Below, piece after piece: positions 14,070 through 14,980 of a DNA stretch of 14,980 bases (its first letter is position 1; every line of letters starts with the position of its first letter). The stretch is from NCBI GenBank assembly GCA_039807445.1, contig JBDHRG010000099.1:1-14980 (forward strand). The letters are read 5' to 3'. This stretch comes from JBDHRG01 sp039807445 (lineage in GTDB: Bacteria > Pseudomonadota > Gammaproteobacteria > Competibacterales > Competibacteraceae). Position numbers and translations under genes: made by a program. The notes beneath the pieces are model-generated. The model was not told the origin of the DNA. It made no database searches and saw only the letters and a program-made list of their open reading frames with translations.

Positions 14070-14875
14070 TGCGTGCTCTCGCGCACCTGTCCGACCTGCA
14101 CTTCGGCCGCATCGATGCGCACGCGCTCGAGCGCCTGGCCGAGGCGCTGGTTGCGGCGCGGCCCGACCTGGTGGTGGTGTCGGGCGATCTGACGCAGCGC
14201 GCCCGCGCGCATCAGTTCCGTGCCGCGCGCGGTTGGCTCGACGCGCTCGGCCTGCCCTGGCTCGCGGTGCCGGGCAACCACGACGTGCCGCTGCACGACG
14301 TGGTGTCGCGGCTGCTGTGGCCACTGCGGCGCTACCGGCGGCACTTCGAGGCCGAGGCCGAGCCGGTGTACGAAGACGAGGCGATGCTGGTGCTGGGCTT
14401 GAACAGCGCGCGCGGGCTGACGGTGATGGACGGGCGCGTCAATGCCCGCCAGGTCCAGCACGCGGTGGCGCGGCTGCGCGCGGCGGGGGTGGGCAAGGTC
14501 AAGTTCGTCGTCACGCACCATCCGTTCGAGCTGCCCGAGCCGGGGCACGGCGAGCCGATCGGCCGCGCCGGCATGGCCTTCCCGCGGCTGGTCGACGAGG
14601 GCGGCGCCGACGTGTTCCTTGCCGGGCACTTCCACCGCGCCGGCAGCTGGGCGTCCGGCGCGCACCACGGCGCGCGCCGGCGCACGCTGCTGGTGCAGGC
14701 CGGCACCTCGACCTCGACGCGCCACCGCGGCGAGGGCAACGGCTACAACCTGATCCGCGTCGAGCACGGCGGCGCCGCGCTCACGGTCGAGCACCACGAG
14801 CTCGGCGCCAGCCGCTTCGCGCCCACCGGCACGCGCGCGTTCCGGCGCAGCGGGGGCGGCTGGATCGAGGGCTAG
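14069..14875 (+). CDS. Calcineurin-like metallophosphoesterase
   Basis: This is a binuclear-metal phosphoesterase of unknown substrate. The 268-residue protein shows the complete motif set: D9 and H11 in HLSDLHFG, D40 in VSGDLTQRA, N70-H71 in VPGNHDVP, H150 in VTHHPFE, and H187/H189 in AGHFHRAG. It lacks a signal peptide and any added domain. In length and motif spacing it resembles the CpdA-like/3',5'-cyclic-nucleotide phosphodiesterase and lipid-related phosphoesterase groups rather than SbcD. The ATG overlaps the kinase stop by one base (TGATG), so the two are in one operon and probably co-translated. A role in phospholipid or nucleotide phosphate turnover is an inference from that pairing. 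No terminator hairpin with a T-run follows. Confidence 0.88.
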   Translation: MRALAHLSDLHFGRIDAHALERLAEALVAARPDLVVVSGDLTQRARAHQFRAARGWLDALGLPWLAVPGNHDVPLHDVVSRLLWPLRRYRRHFEAEAEPVYEDEAMLVLGLNSARGLTVMDGRVNARQVQHAVARLRAAGVGKVKFVVTHHPFELPEPGHGEPIGRAGMAFPRLVDEGGADVFLAGHFHRAGSWASGAHHGARRRTLLVQAGTSTSTRHRGEGNGYNLIRVEHGGAALTVEHHELGASRFAPTGTRAFRRSGGGWIEG

Positions 14876-14898
14876 GCGCCGGGAGCCAGGCAGATTTT

Positions 14899-14978
14899 GT
14901 AGGGCGGGCAGCTCGCTGCCCAGCAGCGTCGGTGCGCCCGGGGCTGGCGGGCAAGCGCGGAGCGCTTGTCCGCCCTAC
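14899..14978. repeat. Two-hairpin inverted repeat (REP/BIME-like element)
   Basis: The element is bounded by GTAGGGCGG (14899-14907) and its exact complement CCGCCCTAC (14970-14978). Each side forms its own hairpin: GGGCAGC-TC-GCTGCCC (14906-14921), and a 13-base arm pair with one G-T mismatch at 14946-14974. GTAGGGCGGACAAGCG-type palindromes like these are widely dispersed in intergenic DNA of many proteobacteria. The element lies just downstream of the metallophosphoesterase and has no coding capacity. Its copy number in this genome cannot be seen from the window. Confidence 0.75.
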
Positions 14979-14980
14979 CG

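Overview
This is a G+C-rich, densely packed chromosomal segment, probably from a betaproteobacterium. Rhodocyclales-like organisms (Azoarcus or Thauera type) fit best, because a PaaABCDE phenylacetyl-CoA epoxidase set, an AMP nucleosidase and a perfect FNR-type box occur together. The taxon is inferred from protein flavour and composition, not proven. No rRNA, tRNA, CRISPR array, transposase or phage gene was found.

Layout. (1) Positions 1-4455, minus strand: amn (AMP nucleosidase), a signal-peptide-bearing alpha/beta hydrolase, sbcD and the N-terminal third or less of sbcC, which runs off the left edge. The last two overlap by four bases and encode the DNA-end-processing SbcCD nuclease. (2) Position 4456-5822: an AT-rich divergent promoter region, then an orphan Bmp/PnrA-family periplasmic binding protein with a twin-arginine signal. 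(3) Position 5823-8130 is accessory in character. It holds a RES-Xre toxin-antitoxin pair with a visible operator/promoter, a three-helix membrane protein of unknown function, and a Uma2-family nuclease-fold gene broken by an apparent one-base deletion. (4) Position 8131-12424: a 475-base regulatory region and paaABCDE, closed by a strong intrinsic terminator. PaaABCE form the oxygen-dependent epoxidase and PaaD is its Fe-S maturation factor. No other paa gene is in the window, so this is a stand-alone oxygenase cassette. (5) Position 12445-14875: a PAP2-type lipid phosphatase divergent from a diacylglycerol-kinase-family lipid kinase, which overlaps by one base a metallophosphoesterase. (6) Position 14899-14978: a two-hairpin inverted repeat resembling a dispersed REP/BIME-like element.

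The most interesting signals are three. First, a perfect FNR-consensus palindrome lies between plausible -35 and -10 hexamers of the paaA promoter. This suggests oxygen-responsive repression of an oxygen-consuming pathway. Second, the toxin-antitoxin pair has a TTGTC-N11-GACAA operator over its -10 box and GTGA stop/start coupling. Third, the purine-linked amn gene is divergent from a binding protein whose family binds nucleosides. No wholly new multi-gene system is evident; most genes belong to known families.
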